This document shows, one piece after another, positions 27,084 to 36,422 of a stretch of DNA of 56,771 nucleotides (the stretch's first letter is position 1; each line of letters starts with the position of its first letter). The stretch spans positions 1 through 56,771 of the forward strand of contig CALFOT010000093.1 of NCBI GenBank assembly GCA_937919925.1, written 5' to 3'. The DNA comes from an uncultured bacterium (lineage in GTDB: Bacteria; Planctomycetota; UBA1135). Below the pieces are notes generated by a model. That model was not told where the DNA came from, ran no database searches, and was given only the letters and a program-made list of their open reading frames with translations. The translations under genes were made by a program, and so were the position numbers.

Positions 27084-28186
27084 TCCGGGTCACGGCAATC
27101 CGACTCGGTGTTGTCGTCGCTGCGTGTTGGCTATTATGGATTTTAAGGCCGGTAACGGCGCCATTGCTCGGTGCCTATCTGCTGATGTTAGTGTTCGCGC
27201 CCTTACACCGACGTTGGCGCATTCGCCTGGGCTCTTCGGTGGCAGCCGTGGTGTGTGTGGGTTTGCTGTTAATGGTGCCTCCGTTGTTAGCCTTGCCTGC
27301 CGTTTGGGATTTCCAGAATTTGCTGAATGAAATTCCTTTCAACGATACGGGCGGCGGCATGACGAAATTGCTCGATACCAAGATGATGGAGGTTCGCAAT
27401 GCTTTGCCTAGCTTCATCCGCGAGGATTTGGCTGCGGAAGAATTCGATACCAGTAAAGTCCTCGTGGCCGTACAAGGTTACCTCTTTGCGGCGGGCCAGG
27501 CGATGCGCAGTTTCTTTGGCGGCATTTTTGGCATCCTGAGCGGCTTGTTGCTACTGCCGATTTTTCTGTACTTCCTGCTCGAAGGAGGGCCATGGTTAGC
27601 CCGCATCCGCGCCGAACTTCCTGCCACTTGGTATCCAGCCTTTGACCGTATTCTGCCCAAGATCGAAGAGATCATGAGTCTCTATCTGGTGTCACGCACT
27701 AAAGTGGCTACCTACAAAGGCATCATCACATTCTTGTTGTTGCTGCTGCTGGGATTTCCTGGGTCCTATGCACTGGGTCTATCCTTGGGTGCTTTGTCCT
27801 TGTTGCCCGTGCTCGGTCCTTTGCTCGGCTTCTTTTTACTCGCTCTGGTCGGTTTCGCCGACGGCGGCATCACTGGCGGTGGCTTCGCCGGCTTACTTGC
27901 TGCGAGTGTGATTTATGCCGCCTTAGAAATTCTCGAGGGCTATGTGCTGATTCCGCGTATGGTTGGCCGCGGCCTCGGCCTTTCGGATTTTGCGGTCATT
28001 TTGACGGTACTTGCAGGCGGTGCTTTTATGGGCATTTTCGGATTAGTCATTGCGGTGCCCATGGTGGCCATCGGCCGCGTTTTGTATGCGGAATTTGTAC
28101 GCCCCTGGATGAAATCAGAACCCGGTACGACTGCAGTCACCGCTGCCGTGGAGCAGAGTGAAGGATCTGATTGTGCAGCTAGTTGA
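27080..28186 (+). CDS. AI-2E family transporter (PerM/YdiK-like)
   Basis: A 368-residue membrane protein with about eight helices, for example GVVVAACWLLWILRPVTAPLLG, VAAVVCVGLLLMVPPLLALP and ILSGLLLLPIFLYFLLEG. The pattern VLGPLLGFFLLALVGFADG, then ILEGYVLIPRMVGRGLGLSDFAVIL is family-specific. Family members include a proposed autoinducer-2 exporter and Na+/H+ antiporters, so the substrate here is open. Coupled by ATGA to the preceding gene. Confidence 0.9.
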   Translation: MIRVTAIRLGVVVAACWLLWILRPVTAPLLGAYLLMLVFAPLHRRWRIRLGSSVAAVVCVGLLLMVPPLLALPAVWDFQNLLNEIPFNDTGGGMTKLLDTKMMEVRNALPSFIREDLAAEEFDTSKVLVAVQGYLFAAGQAMRSFFGGIFGILSGLLLLPIFLYFLLEGGPWLARIRAELPATWYPAFDRILPKIEEIMSLYLVSRTKVATYKGIITFLLLLLLGFPGSYALGLSLGALSLLPVLGPLLGFFLLALVGFADGGITGGGFAGLLAASVIYAALEILEGYVLIPRMVGRGLGLSDFAVILTVLAGGAFMGIFGLVIAVPMVAIGRVLYAEFVRPWMKSEPGTTAVTAAVEQSEGSDCAAS

Positions 28187-28934
28187 GTTTCAAAACTTGC
28201 GCGGCTTTTGCTTTTCAAAGTACGCAAACGGAGCACAACTACGCCATGTTTTTGGCGCGCGCAATGAGGATGACGCCGGCAACCTGGCACTCAGTGGGGG
28301 GCGTGATGGAAGCGCCGCGCGCCGCGCCCGCGCAACTTGGTCACGCTATCTGCACGTGGCTGCCGAAGATTGGGTGGTAGGCGGACAAACTCATAGCAAC
28401 CACGTACAAGTCGTGGGGGAAGCCCAGCGTGGGCGCGGCGCCTTAGCACCCACGGATGTGCTGCCAGAAACCGATGGTCTGTTCACTCTTTGCCGTGGCC
28501 TACCGCTGTATGTTGCTGTGGCCGATTGCAGTGCGGTGCTACTCCATGCGCCTGGTGCTTTGGCTGTGGTGCATGGTGGTTGGCGCGGCTTAGCTGCGGG
28601 CATCATGACGACTGCTGTAGCACGTTTTCTTGAGGTTGGCATCGCCGCCGCCGACATCCATGCTGGTATCGCTCCGTGCATCGCGGCAGCCTCTTATGAG
28701 GTAGGGCCGGAAGTTGCCAAGTCGTGCCCCACTGTTGCAAAATACCGCGGCCAGAAAGACCGCTGGCATGTTGATATTGCCCAATGGGCAGGCGCGGATT
28801 TGTTGGCCGCTGGCATCAAAGCGGCAAACCTATCCATTGCCGGCTTGGATACCGGCAGCGATTCACGCCTCTTCAGTCACCGACGCCAAGGAGAGGGCGC
28901 CGGTCGCAATGGCTTGATTGCCGTTCTGGTTTAA
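28173..28934 (+). CDS. pgeF: Polyphenol oxidase/purine nucleoside phosphorylase family (YfiH, PgeF)
   Basis: About 253 residues. The metal and substrate ligands are visible: GGQTHSNHVQVV, VAVADCSAVLLHAPG and LAVVHGGWRGLAAG (His, Cys, His), plus GIAPCIAAASYEVGPEV. Members act on purine nucleosides and correct misincorporated peptidoglycan precursors. The GTG at 28173 sits 7 bases after GAAGGAT and lies within the end of the transporter gene; GTG 28158 is possible. Its TAA stop shares TTAA with the stop of the convergent protease gene. Confidence 0.9.
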   Translation: MQLVEFQNLRGFCFSKYANGAQLRHVFGARNEDDAGNLALSGGRDGSAARRARATWSRYLHVAAEDWVVGGQTHSNHVQVVGEAQRGRGALAPTDVLPETDGLFTLCRGLPLYVAVADCSAVLLHAPGALAVVHGGWRGLAAGIMTTAVARFLEVGIAAADIHAGIAPCIAAASYEVGPEVAKSCPTVAKYRGQKDRWHVDIAQWAGADLLAAGIKAANLSIAGLDTGSDSRLFSHRRQGEGAGRNGLIAVLV

Positions 28935-31189
28935 CCTTGAGCAATTAGCTCGGCGTATTCTGGCACGTCTTCGTAAGTTAACTTACTGCGCTCTAAAACC
29001 GCACGAATCGCTTCTTGCAGCTGCGGATCTTCCACGTAATCGCCGAGGAAACCGTTGCCTGGGAAAACCTTACCGCGGTCATCGGAGACCACGCCGCGTA
29101 ACATCCGCCGCACCCAGCGACGCGCCTCCTGCGGATCTAACTCTGTATCCAAGCTGGTGTAAAACGCATCCCAACCCGGGTAACGTTTGATGTCGCGTAA
29201 ATCATTGATGGCAAGCTCCGTTGCTAACACGTGATCTTCGGCAAAAATACGTTCGGCGTAAGGGCGGAATGGATCTTCGGCAAGCAAACGATTTAACTCG
29301 CGTGCTACCACAAAATCCATCTGCGGGAATTCAACCTCGCGATCAGGATGTACGCCCCCCGGATCGGTGATGCGACCATCGCGGTCCCGCTGCGTATGAA
29401 TGGTGCTGCCATCCGGCAAGTAGTAGTAAGCAATGGTCAACTTGACGCGCGCGCCATAGTCGTATTTACCGTTGCCGTTGACATCTTCAAACGCCTCCCA
29501 TTCATCATGCAAGCCGTTGCGGGGGCCCGCAGTGGAATCGCTATCTTGGAAAGGTTCATCGGTTTCAGCGCGCATCGGAAAGACGTTCTGCACCGAGCCC
29601 TTGCCGTAAGTGCGGGCGCCCACCGTCACCGCACGCCCATGCGATGATAAAGCCCCGGAAACAATTTCCGACGCCGATGCAGAGTACTCATTGATCAAAA
29701 TGGTAAGCGGCACATCCGGCGAAACCAATTCACCCACGCGCGTTTTGTAAACCTCATCCGAGCCACTACGTGATTTGGTAGTGACCACGACTTTACCTTT
29801 TGGCAAGAACACATCGCAGATTTGCACGGCTTCCATCAAATAACCGCCAGGGTTATTGCGTAAATCCAAAACCACGCCGTTTAGTTCACCCTGATCTTGC
29901 GCCGCATTGATGGCACGCACAATCATCATCGCCACATCTTCAGAAAATTCAATCAACTCCATATACAGAATGCCGCCCGGCAACATCTCCGTTTGTACGG
30001 TTGGCAACTTGATGCGCGCACGCTCCACCGCAATATCCTTGGGCTTCGTCCAACCCGTGCGGTAGACCTCGAGTTTCACTTCGGTGCCTGGCTCGCCTTT
30101 GAGGCGTTTGATGATTTCATCATTCGGTTGGTCTACCGTCGACCAGCCATCAACCGCCAAAATTTTGTCGCCGGATAACAAGCCAGCGCCATACGCCGGA
30201 CCACTATAAATCGGCCGCAAAATGGTGAAAACATTATCCACGGTATTGACGTACGCACCAATCCCACCATAAGCCTGAGTCATGTCGAACATGAACTGGC
30301 CATACTCCTCGGAACTGAAGTAAGTGGAATGCGGATCTAAGCGACGCAACATGCCGTCAGCGGCAGCAGCGATGAGCTCTTCATCACTGTACTTGTCGCC
30401 CTCCATGTGCTGGGTGCGAATGCGCAACAGGAGTTCATCCAGCACCGCCAAAGGTTCCTTGTTCACGGATTTGCTGTTGGAGCTTTGCGGCGTGGAACTT
30501 TGCAGGCTTTGTAAGGCGGCAATCTTGCTGCGGAAACGTTCTTGCTGTTCCACTTGCTGCAAAAGGGATTCCGCGAGCACGGAATCGCTGCTGATGCCTT
30601 CCGATATTTTTTGCAGTGCATCGATTTCATCGGCGCCGAGAGGGCTACCCGAGCGCCCCAAAGCGAGCACGGCGGCCGTGCGCAAATCCAAATTTTCACT
30701 CATCATCACGCTGCGCATATTGCGCAAAGCGGCGCGGCGATGCGCACCCGTGCTGCTGTGGAACAGGGTGTACTGACCTTCCACCCACAAACGCGGCGCA
30801 TCTTCAGCAACTTGATCTGCGAGCCAGATGCCCAGTGCCGAGTTGGCAGATTCGACAGAATGAAAGGCCGGAAGACGTAAAGTTTGTAACGCTGCAAAAC
30901 TCAAATCGAGGTCTGCAGGATCGAGCAATTCGACCAAACGTTCCACCCCAGTCGGCTGATCGGCCCAAGCCTGGAGGCGACCGAGCAGCAACAGCTGTTT
31001 GCCCTCTGCCGTGGCGAGTCGGGCGCCCAAGCCATCCAAGATCGGCGCAGACAACTCCACGGCGCCTTGGTCAGCGAGTACCAAAATGGCCGCAGGAGTG
31101 GCCGCAGTGGCCTCCGCGAGCATTTCATCGAGGTGGGTAGCAGGCTCTTGTGGAGCTGCGAGGAGCGTGAGTAAAGCAAGGACTTTCAT
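28931..31189 (-). CDS. S41 carboxyl-terminal processing protease
   Basis: A secreted 752-residue protease. Signal peptide at the N-terminus (MKVLALLTLLAA). Residues about 20-230 are helical repeats, an unusual long N-terminal extension compared with CtpA. A PDZ domain (about 305-385) follows, then the catalytic domain: LDLRNNPGGYL near 442, the Ser-containing motif EYSASASEIVSGAL at 501-514 and the Lys in TYGKGSVQ (about K530). These give the Ser/Lys dyad of the CTP family. It probably trims or removes envelope proteins. A sigma-54-type promoter lies 36 bases upstream of its ATG, matching the dnaK arrangement. Confidence 0.94.
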   Translation of the reverse strand: MKVLALLTLLAAPQEPATHLDEMLAEATAATPAAILVLADQGAVELSAPILDGLGARLATAEGKQLLLLGRLQAWADQPTGVERLVELLDPADLDLSFAALQTLRLPAFHSVESANSALGIWLADQVAEDAPRLWVEGQYTLFHSSTGAHRRAALRNMRSVMMSENLDLRTAAVLALGRSGSPLGADEIDALQKISEGISSDSVLAESLLQQVEQQERFRSKIAALQSLQSSTPQSSNSKSVNKEPLAVLDELLLRIRTQHMEGDKYSDEELIAAAADGMLRRLDPHSTYFSSEEYGQFMFDMTQAYGGIGAYVNTVDNVFTILRPIYSGPAYGAGLLSGDKILAVDGWSTVDQPNDEIIKRLKGEPGTEVKLEVYRTGWTKPKDIAVERARIKLPTVQTEMLPGGILYMELIEFSEDVAMMIVRAINAAQDQGELNGVVLDLRNNPGGYLMEAVQICDVFLPKGKVVVTTKSRSGSDEVYKTRVGELVSPDVPLTILINEYSASASEIVSGALSSHGRAVTVGARTYGKGSVQNVFPMRAETDEPFQDSDSTAGPRNGLHDEWEAFEDVNGNGKYDYGARVKLTIAYYYLPDGSTIHTQRDRDGRITDPGGVHPDREVEFPQMDFVVARELNRLLAEDPFRPYAERIFAEDHVLATELAINDLRDIKRYPGWDAFYTSLDTELDPQEARRWVRRMLRGVVSDDRGKVFPGNGFLGDYVEDPQLQEAIRAVLERSKLTYEDVPEYAELIAQG

Positions 31190-31203
31190 GCGAGGTATGC
31201 GGG

Positions 31204-31213
31204 AACCTAGGTT
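31204..31213. promoter_or_regulatory. Palindrome AACCTAGGTT near the S41 protease transcription start
   Basis: A perfect 10-bp palindrome that coincides with the expected start point of the sigma-54 promoter on the minus strand. It could be an operator or mere chance. Confidence 0.3.
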
Positions 31214-31224
31214 ATCTTATAGGC

Positions 31225-31240
31225 TGCAAACAGCGTGCCA
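31225..31240 (-). promoter_or_regulatory. Sigma-54-type (-24/-12) promoter of the S41 protease gene
   Basis: On the minus strand TGGCACG-CTGT-TTGCA reproduces the sigma-54 consensus with no mismatch. The -12 GC is 36 bases before the protease ATG, almost the same as for dnaK (35). Expected start point about 31214. It lies in a 72-base divergent region shared with moaC. Confidence 0.8.
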
Positions 31241-31261
31241 TTACGCTAGTTTGTCTAGAAC

Positions 31262-31750
31262 ATGAGTGATTCTCCATCTTTGAGCCACCTAGCAGCCGAC
31301 GGTAGCCCGCGTATGGTCGATGTTGGCAGTAAAACTCCCAGCGCGCGCGCAGCGCTCGCCGAAGCCATTGTGCGCTATCCCGAGGCTACTTTCCAACGCA
31401 TCTTGGCGGGGGATTTGCCCAAAGGCGGAATTGTCGAGCCCGCACGCATCGCCGGCATCATGGCAGCCAAGCGTACCGCGGAATTGATTCCGCTCTGCCA
31501 CGGGTTGTTACTAGAGCAAGTTAGCATCGAAATTCACCCTCTAGAAAGTGGCGAACCGGCCTTTCAAGTCCTGTGCCGAGCCTCGTTGACAGGCAAAACT
31601 GGGGTAGAAATGGAGGCCATGACCGGCGCAGCAATAGCTGCTCTCACTCTTTACGACATGACCAAGGGGCTAGATAAGGGGATTGTTATTGAGAAAGTCC
31701 GTTTGCTTGCGAAATCAGGCGGAAAATCAGGGCCGTGGAAGGCACAATAG
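31262..31750 (+). CDS. moaC: Cyclic pyranopterin monophosphate synthase MoaC
   Basis: Second step of molybdenum cofactor synthesis, 162 residues. MVDVGSKTPSARAALAEA, then LPKGGIVEPARIAGIMAAKRTAELIPLCHGL and MTGAAIAALTLYDMTKGLDKG cover the family signatures, including the active-site Lys/His/Asp regions. No other moa gene is adjacent. The gene precedes accB by 49 bases. Confidence 0.96.
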   Translation: MSDSPSLSHLAADGSPRMVDVGSKTPSARAALAEAIVRYPEATFQRILAGDLPKGGIVEPARIAGIMAAKRTAELIPLCHGLLLEQVSIEIHPLESGEPAFQVLCRASLTGKTGVEMEAMTGAAIAALTLYDMTKGLDKGIVIEKVRLLAKSGGKSGPWKAQ

Positions 31751-31799
31751 GGGCCCTGTGCTGGTCAACCCACCGGCACCACTCTGAGTAGGAACCACC

Positions 31800-32264
31800 G
31801 TGGACCTGAAAATCGTAAAAGACCTGTTGGCCTTGATGCAGGAAGGGGAGCTCACCGAGCTCCACTATGTGCAAGGCGAAACAGAAATTCGCCTTTCCCG
31901 CAAGCAAGATCAGCCGGCGCCAGTCGTTTACGCGTCGTCGGCGCACGGCATGCCCATGGCGCCAGCACCCGCACCTACCCAAGTTCCGAATGTTGCCATA
32001 GCCCCTGCTGTGGAAGAGGAGGTTTTTGAGTTCTTCCGCTCCCCGATGGTCGGCACTTTTTACCGCAAGCCGAACCCAGAATCGGATGCTTATGTCAACG
32101 CCGGCGATGGCGTCGATGGCGAGAGTGTCTTATGCATCATCGAAGCCATGAAGGTCTTCAACGAAATCAAGGCTGAATTTTCCGGCAACATCGTCGAAGC
32201 CTTGGTCAAAGATGGCGAGGCCGTGGAATATGACCAGCCGCTGTTCAAGATTCGTACCCACTAG
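31800..32264 (+). CDS. accB: Biotin carboxyl carrier protein of acetyl-CoA carboxylase
   Basis: 154 residues, carrying the biotin for acetyl-CoA carboxylase in fatty-acid synthesis. The first part is MDLKIVKDLLALMQEGELTE; a Pro/Ala linker (about 45-75) leads to the biotinyl domain with EAMKV as the biotinylation site. GTG start preceded by TAGGA with good spacing. It forms an operon with accC, 9 bases downstream. Confidence 0.95.
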   Translation: MDLKIVKDLLALMQEGELTELHYVQGETEIRLSRKQDQPAPVVYASSAHGMPMAPAPAPTQVPNVAIAPAVEEEVFEFFRSPMVGTFYRKPNPESDAYVNAGDGVDGESVLCIIEAMKVFNEIKAEFSGNIVEALVKDGEAVEYDQPLFKIRTH

Positions 32265-32273
32265 GTTGCCCAG

Positions 32274-33623
32274 ATGTTCAAACGAATTCTGGTAGCCAAC
32301 CGCGGCGAGATTGCGTTACGTGTCATTCGCGCCGCGCACGACCTCGGGATTGAGGCGGTGGCGGTTTACAGCGAAGCGGACCGTGGCGCGCCTTACCTTG
32401 AAATTGCCGATGAAGCGATTTGTATCGGACCGGCAGCGAGCGCGCAATCTTACCTCAACATTCCAGGCATCATTGCCGCAGCCGAAATTGCCGATGTCGA
32501 AGCGATTCACCCGGGCTACGGTTTCTTGGCTGAAAACGCCCACTTCGCTGAAGTGTGCCATTCCTGCGGCATTAAGTTCATCGGCCCTTCCGCCGAAGTG
32601 ATCGATAGTTGCGGGGATAAATCGAAAGCTAAAACGACAGCCGCTCATGCTGGTGTACCCGTAGTGCCTGGCTCCGATGGCGCCGTCGCCGATATTGAGG
32701 AGGCCGCCAAGATTGCCCAACTCATCGGTTATCCGGTCATCATTAAGGCGGCCGCAGGTGGTGGTGGGCGCGGCATGCGCATGGCGAAAGATGCCAGCGT
32801 GTTTCACAACTGTTTCCGCCAAGCACAACAAGAAGCTGCCGCAGCCTTTGGCGACGACACCGTCTACGTCGAAAAATTTGTGGTCAATCCTCGCCATGTA
32901 GAGGTGCAAATTCTTGCTGGTGCGGATGGCGAAGTTGTTTACCTTGGCGAGCGCGATTGTTCGATTCAGCGGCGTCATCAGAAACTAATTGAAGAATCGC
33001 CGTCACCCGCAACTACGCCCGATATTTCCAAGCGTCTGGGGGAGGCCGCCGTAGCTTTCGCCAAAGCTGCTGGTTATGTCAATGCCGGTACTGTGGAGTT
33101 CTTGCTCGACGCCAATGGTGATTTTTTCTTCATTGAGTTGAACGCGCGCATTCAAGTGGAACACTGTGTTTCCGAAATGGTCAGCGGCATTGATTTGGTG
33201 AAATGGCAAATCATGATTGCGGCTGGCGCGAATCTCGATTTCAAACAAAGTGATGTGCAAATTCGCGGGCACGCCATCGAATTTCGCATCAATGCCGAAA
33301 ACCCCGCGCGCAACTTTGCTCCGGCCCCAGGGCGGATTGAAAAGTTGTTCCTACCTGGCGGACGCGGGGTGCGGGTTGATTCTCATATCGCGGCTGGCTA
33401 CACCATCCCACGCCACTACGATTCCATGATTGCCAAACTCATCGTCCACGGTGAAGACCGCGCCGAAGCTCTGCGCATTGCGCGCCGCGCCCTTCGTGAA
33501 ATCAAAATCGAAGGCCCTGGTCTTGCGACCACGGTACCGCTCCACCTCCAACTCCTCGACCAGCCAGAGTTCCAACGCGGCGAAATCGATACTGGATACC
33601 TCGAACGATTCCTAGACTCCTAA
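32274..33623 (+). CDS. accC: Biotin carboxylase AccC
   Basis: 449 residues, the ATP-grasp subunit that carboxylates biotin. [20 protein letters not shown], the Gly-rich [43 protein letters not shown] and NARIQVEH are all present. Length is normal. The UXS-like gene begins one base after its stop, so carboxylase and nucleotide-sugar genes appear to be co-transcribed. The carboxyltransferase genes accA and accD are not in the window. Confidence 0.97.
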   Translation: MFKRILVANRGEIALRVIRAAHDLGIEAVAVYSEADRGAPYLEIADEAICIGPAASAQSYLNIPGIIAAAEIADVEAIHPGYGFLAENAHFAEVCHSCGIKFIGPSAEVIDSCGDKSKAKTTAAHAGVPVVPGSDGAVADIEEAAKIAQLIGYPVIIKAAAGGGGRGMRMAKDASVFHNCFRQAQQEAAAAFGDDTVYVEKFVVNPRHVEVQILAGADGEVVYLGERDCSIQRRHQKLIEESPSPATTPDISKRLGEAAVAFAKAAGYVNAGTVEFLLDANGDFFFIELNARIQVEHCVSEMVSGIDLVKWQIMIAAGANLDFKQSDVQIRGHAIEFRINAENPARNFAPAPGRIEKLFLPGGRGVRVDSHIAAGYTIPRHYDSMIAKLIVHGEDRAEALRIARRALREIKIEGPGLATTVPLHLQLLDQPEFQRGEIDTGYLERFLDS

Positions 33624-33624
33624 C

Positions 33625-34572
33625 ATGCCCCGTGCCCTTGTAACTGGTGGAGCCGGCTTCCTCGGCTCCCATTTAACCGATAAATTGCTGGCCCGCGGTT
33701 ATGAGGTTGTCGTCATGGACAACTTTGTCACTGGGGATTCACGCAATCTTCAGCACCTGAAAGATCACCCGGCTTTCGAGTTCATTGAACAAGATATTAT
33801 CCAGCCGTTCACGCTCGAAGGTCCGCTCGATCGCATTTTCAACATGGCGTCGCCCGCTTCGCCGATTGACTATCAACAGATTCCAATCGAGACTTTAGAA
33901 GTGGGTAGTTACGGCGTTCAAAATGGCCTCAAGCTGGCCAAAGAAAAAGGTGCGCGCTTCTTGCAAGCCTCCACTTCCGAGTGCTACGGCGATCCCGAAA
34001 TCCATCCTCAAGTGGAGACTTATTGGGGCAATGTCAATCCGATTGGCCCGCGCTCCTGCTACGACGAAGCCAAACGCTTCGCCGAAGCTATGGTGATGGC
34101 CTACCATCGCACCCATGGCGTTGAAACTCGCTTGGTGCGTATTTTCAACACTTACGGCCCGCGTATGCGCCTGCATGATGGCCGCGTGGTGCCTGCATTG
34201 ATGGGTTCTGCACTGCGCGGCGAAGCACTCACCATTTTTGGCGACGGCTCGCAAACCCGCAGTTTCTGCTATGTCGATGACTTGCTCGAAGGCATTTGCC
34301 GCTTGATGGAAAGCGAAGAACATTTGCCAACCAACATTGGCAATCCGGTGGAAATGAGCATTTTGGAATTTGCCAAAGCAGTCAATCAAGTCGTGGGCTC
34401 TTCACAACCCATTGAGTTTTTGCCGCTGCCGGAAAATGATCCCAAAATCCGCAAACCCGATATCAGCAAAGCGAAGGCTCTACTGGATTGGGAACCCACC
34501 ATTGATTTGGCGACTGGCCTGGCGAAATCCTTAGATTACTTTCGCACCCGCGTGGCTGAGGAGCAAAGCTAG
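33625..34572 (+). CDS. UDP-glucuronate decarboxylase (UXS-type SDR)
   Basis: It would convert UDP-glucuronate to UDP-xylose; 315 residues. Rossmann loop [48 protein letters not shown] (YxxxK catalytic pair) and [10 protein letters not shown] match UXS more closely than GalE. It overlaps glmS by one base (TAG/GTG). Together with the two later epimerases it points to cell-surface polysaccharide synthesis. Confidence 0.9.
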   Translation: MPRALVTGGAGFLGSHLTDKLLARGYEVVVMDNFVTGDSRNLQHLKDHPAFEFIEQDIIQPFTLEGPLDRIFNMASPASPIDYQQIPIETLEVGSYGVQNGLKLAKEKGARFLQASTSECYGDPEIHPQVETYWGNVNPIGPRSCYDEAKRFAEAMVMAYHRTHGVETRLVRIFNTYGPRMRLHDGRVVPALMGSALRGEALTIFGDGSQTRSFCYVDDLLEGICRLMESEEHLPTNIGNPVEMSILEFAKAVNQVVGSSQPIEFLPLPENDPKIRKPDISKAKALLDWEPTIDLATGLAKSLDYFRTRVAEEQS

Positions 34573-36422
34573 TGTGCGGGATTGTTGCAGCGGTTACGGC
34601 CAATCGTGATGTACGCGCGGATGTCTTGACTGGGCTCAAGACACTCGAATACCGTGGCTACGATTCTGCCGGCATGGCAGTATGGACTGCGGATGGCTTG
34701 CAGGTGCGTCGCAAGATGGGCAAAATTGCCAACCTAGAGGCCGAACTGTTGCGCAATCAGTTGCCAGAATCGTGTCAGGCCATCGCCCACACCCGCTGGG
34801 CTACCCATGGCGCACCTGCGGACCGCAACGCCCATCCTCACCGCGATGACCGCAGTGAAATTGTGGTGGTGCACAATGGCATTATTGAAAACTATCTGGA
34901 GTTACGCTCACTACTTGCAGAGTGCGGCCATCATTTTTTCACCGATACCGATACCGAAGTTCTTGCCAACTTAATCGCACACTACAAGCGCCAAGACCAC
35001 GATCTGCATAACGCCGTCCGTCTTGCATTAACCAAAGTGGAGGGCGCTTATGGCTTAGTGGTGATGGCCGCAGCCGATCCTGCTTTGATCATTGTGGCAC
35101 GCATGGATTCTCCTCTGGTGGTTGGCATCAGTAAAGAGGGGCGTTATGCCGCCAGTGATATGCCGGCTCTGCTCCACCTGACGCGCGATTTTTTGATTTT
35201 GGAGAATGGCGAATCAGCCATCTTGACGCCCCAGGAGCACCATTTGTTTGATGCCGCTGGCACCGAAATCGAGCGCGAGCCAATCCACTGCGACTGGACT
35301 CCCGAGCAAGCAGAGCGCGGAGGTTTTCCGCACTTTATGCTGAAGGAAATTTATGAACAGCCTGATGTCCTGGCGCGCACGGCTTTTGATCGCTGTCATG
35401 ACAGCAGCGGAGATGTGGTTTTTGAGCAGGGATTTGACTTGACTGATGCAGAGTTAAGTAGCTTTGAACGTCTGCGCTTCATGGCCATGGGTACTTCTTT
35501 GCACGCCGCGATGTTGGGCCAAAAAATGCTCGGCGAACTGGCCCGCCTACCGGGTGAAACATTAAACGCCAGTGAGTTTTTATACAGTCCCGAACTAGAA
35601 GAAGGGCATGCACTCACGGTGGTCGTTTCACAATCTGGTGAAACCGCAGACAGCCTACGTGCCATGCGCGAGGTCAAACGGCGCGGTGGCCATGTGCTTG
35701 GCATTTGTAATGTGCAGGGGAGCACTTTGGCGCGCGAGGCCGATTACTTAATCCTCACTCACTGCGGCCCTGAAATTGGCGTCGCCTCCACCAAAGCCTT
35801 CTTTGGACAAGTCACCGCCCTCTACTTGTTGGCGATTCGTTTCGGCCGCGCCCGTGGGGTACTGAGTGCCGCCCAAGGTCGAAAACGATTAGCGGATTTG
35901 CGGGCCTTACGTCACGATCTAGATTCTTTATTTCAGGAAAGCACCCTGCAAGCAATTGATGCTGCCGCCGAATTCCTCTCGGGGGTGAAGTCGTGTTTAT
36001 TTCTTGGCCGCAGTTTCCAGCATCCCGTCGCTCTTGAGGGTGCGCTGAAACTCAAGGAAATCTCCTACATCCATGCTGAGGGCTACCCTGCCGGTGAAAT
36101 GAAGCATGGCCCGATTGCTTTGATTGACGAAAATTTTCCGGTGATTGCTTTGGCGACCCCAGGCGCCACCTACGAAAAAATGCTCTCGAATTTGCAGGAA
36201 GTACGTGCCCGCAATGGCAAAGTCATTGTGGTCGCTGCTATTGATGATGAGCGTGCCGCGGCCTCGGCTGATTTCGTACTACCGGTGCCAACCGTGCCGG
36301 AACTGCTGGCTCCCTTAGTGACCATCGTGCCGCTGCAATTGTTGTCCTATCAGGTTGCCTTGCGCCTGGGCAAAGATATTGATCAACCCCGTAACTTGGC
36401 CAAATCGGTAACGGTCGAATGA
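34572..36422 (+). CDS. glmS: Glutamine-fructose-6-phosphate aminotransferase
   Basis: First step of UDP-GlcNAc synthesis: fructose-6-phosphate plus glutamine to glucosamine-6-phosphate. 616 residues. The GTG start gives M-CGIVAAV with Cys2 as the amidotransferase nucleophile. HTRWATHG and GIIENYLELRSLL belong to the glutaminase half; SQSGETADSLRAM and EGYPAGEMKHGPIALI to the isomerase half. It sits unusually inside a run of SDR epimerases. Coupled to the next gene by ATGA. Confidence 0.97.
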   Translation: MCGIVAAVTANRDVRADVLTGLKTLEYRGYDSAGMAVWTADGLQVRRKMGKIANLEAELLRNQLPESCQAIAHTRWATHGAPADRNAHPHRDDRSEIVVVHNGIIENYLELRSLLAECGHHFFTDTDTEVLANLIAHYKRQDHDLHNAVRLALTKVEGAYGLVVMAAADPALIIVARMDSPLVVGISKEGRYAASDMPALLHLTRDFLILENGESAILTPQEHHLFDAAGTEIEREPIHCDWTPEQAERGGFPHFMLKEIYEQPDVLARTAFDRCHDSSGDVVFEQGFDLTDAELSSFERLRFMAMGTSLHAAMLGQKMLGELARLPGETLNASEFLYSPELEEGHALTVVVSQSGETADSLRAMREVKRRGGHVLGICNVQGSTLAREADYLILTHCGPEIGVASTKAFFGQVTALYLLAIRFGRARGVLSAAQGRKRLADLRALRHDLDSLFQESTLQAIDAAAEFLSGVKSCLFLGRSFQHPVALEGALKLKEISYIHAEGYPAGEMKHGPIALIDENFPVIALATPGATYEKMLSNLQEVRARNGKVIVVAAIDDERAAASADFVLPVPTVPELLAPLVTIVPLQLLSYQVALRLGKDIDQPRNLAKSVTVE

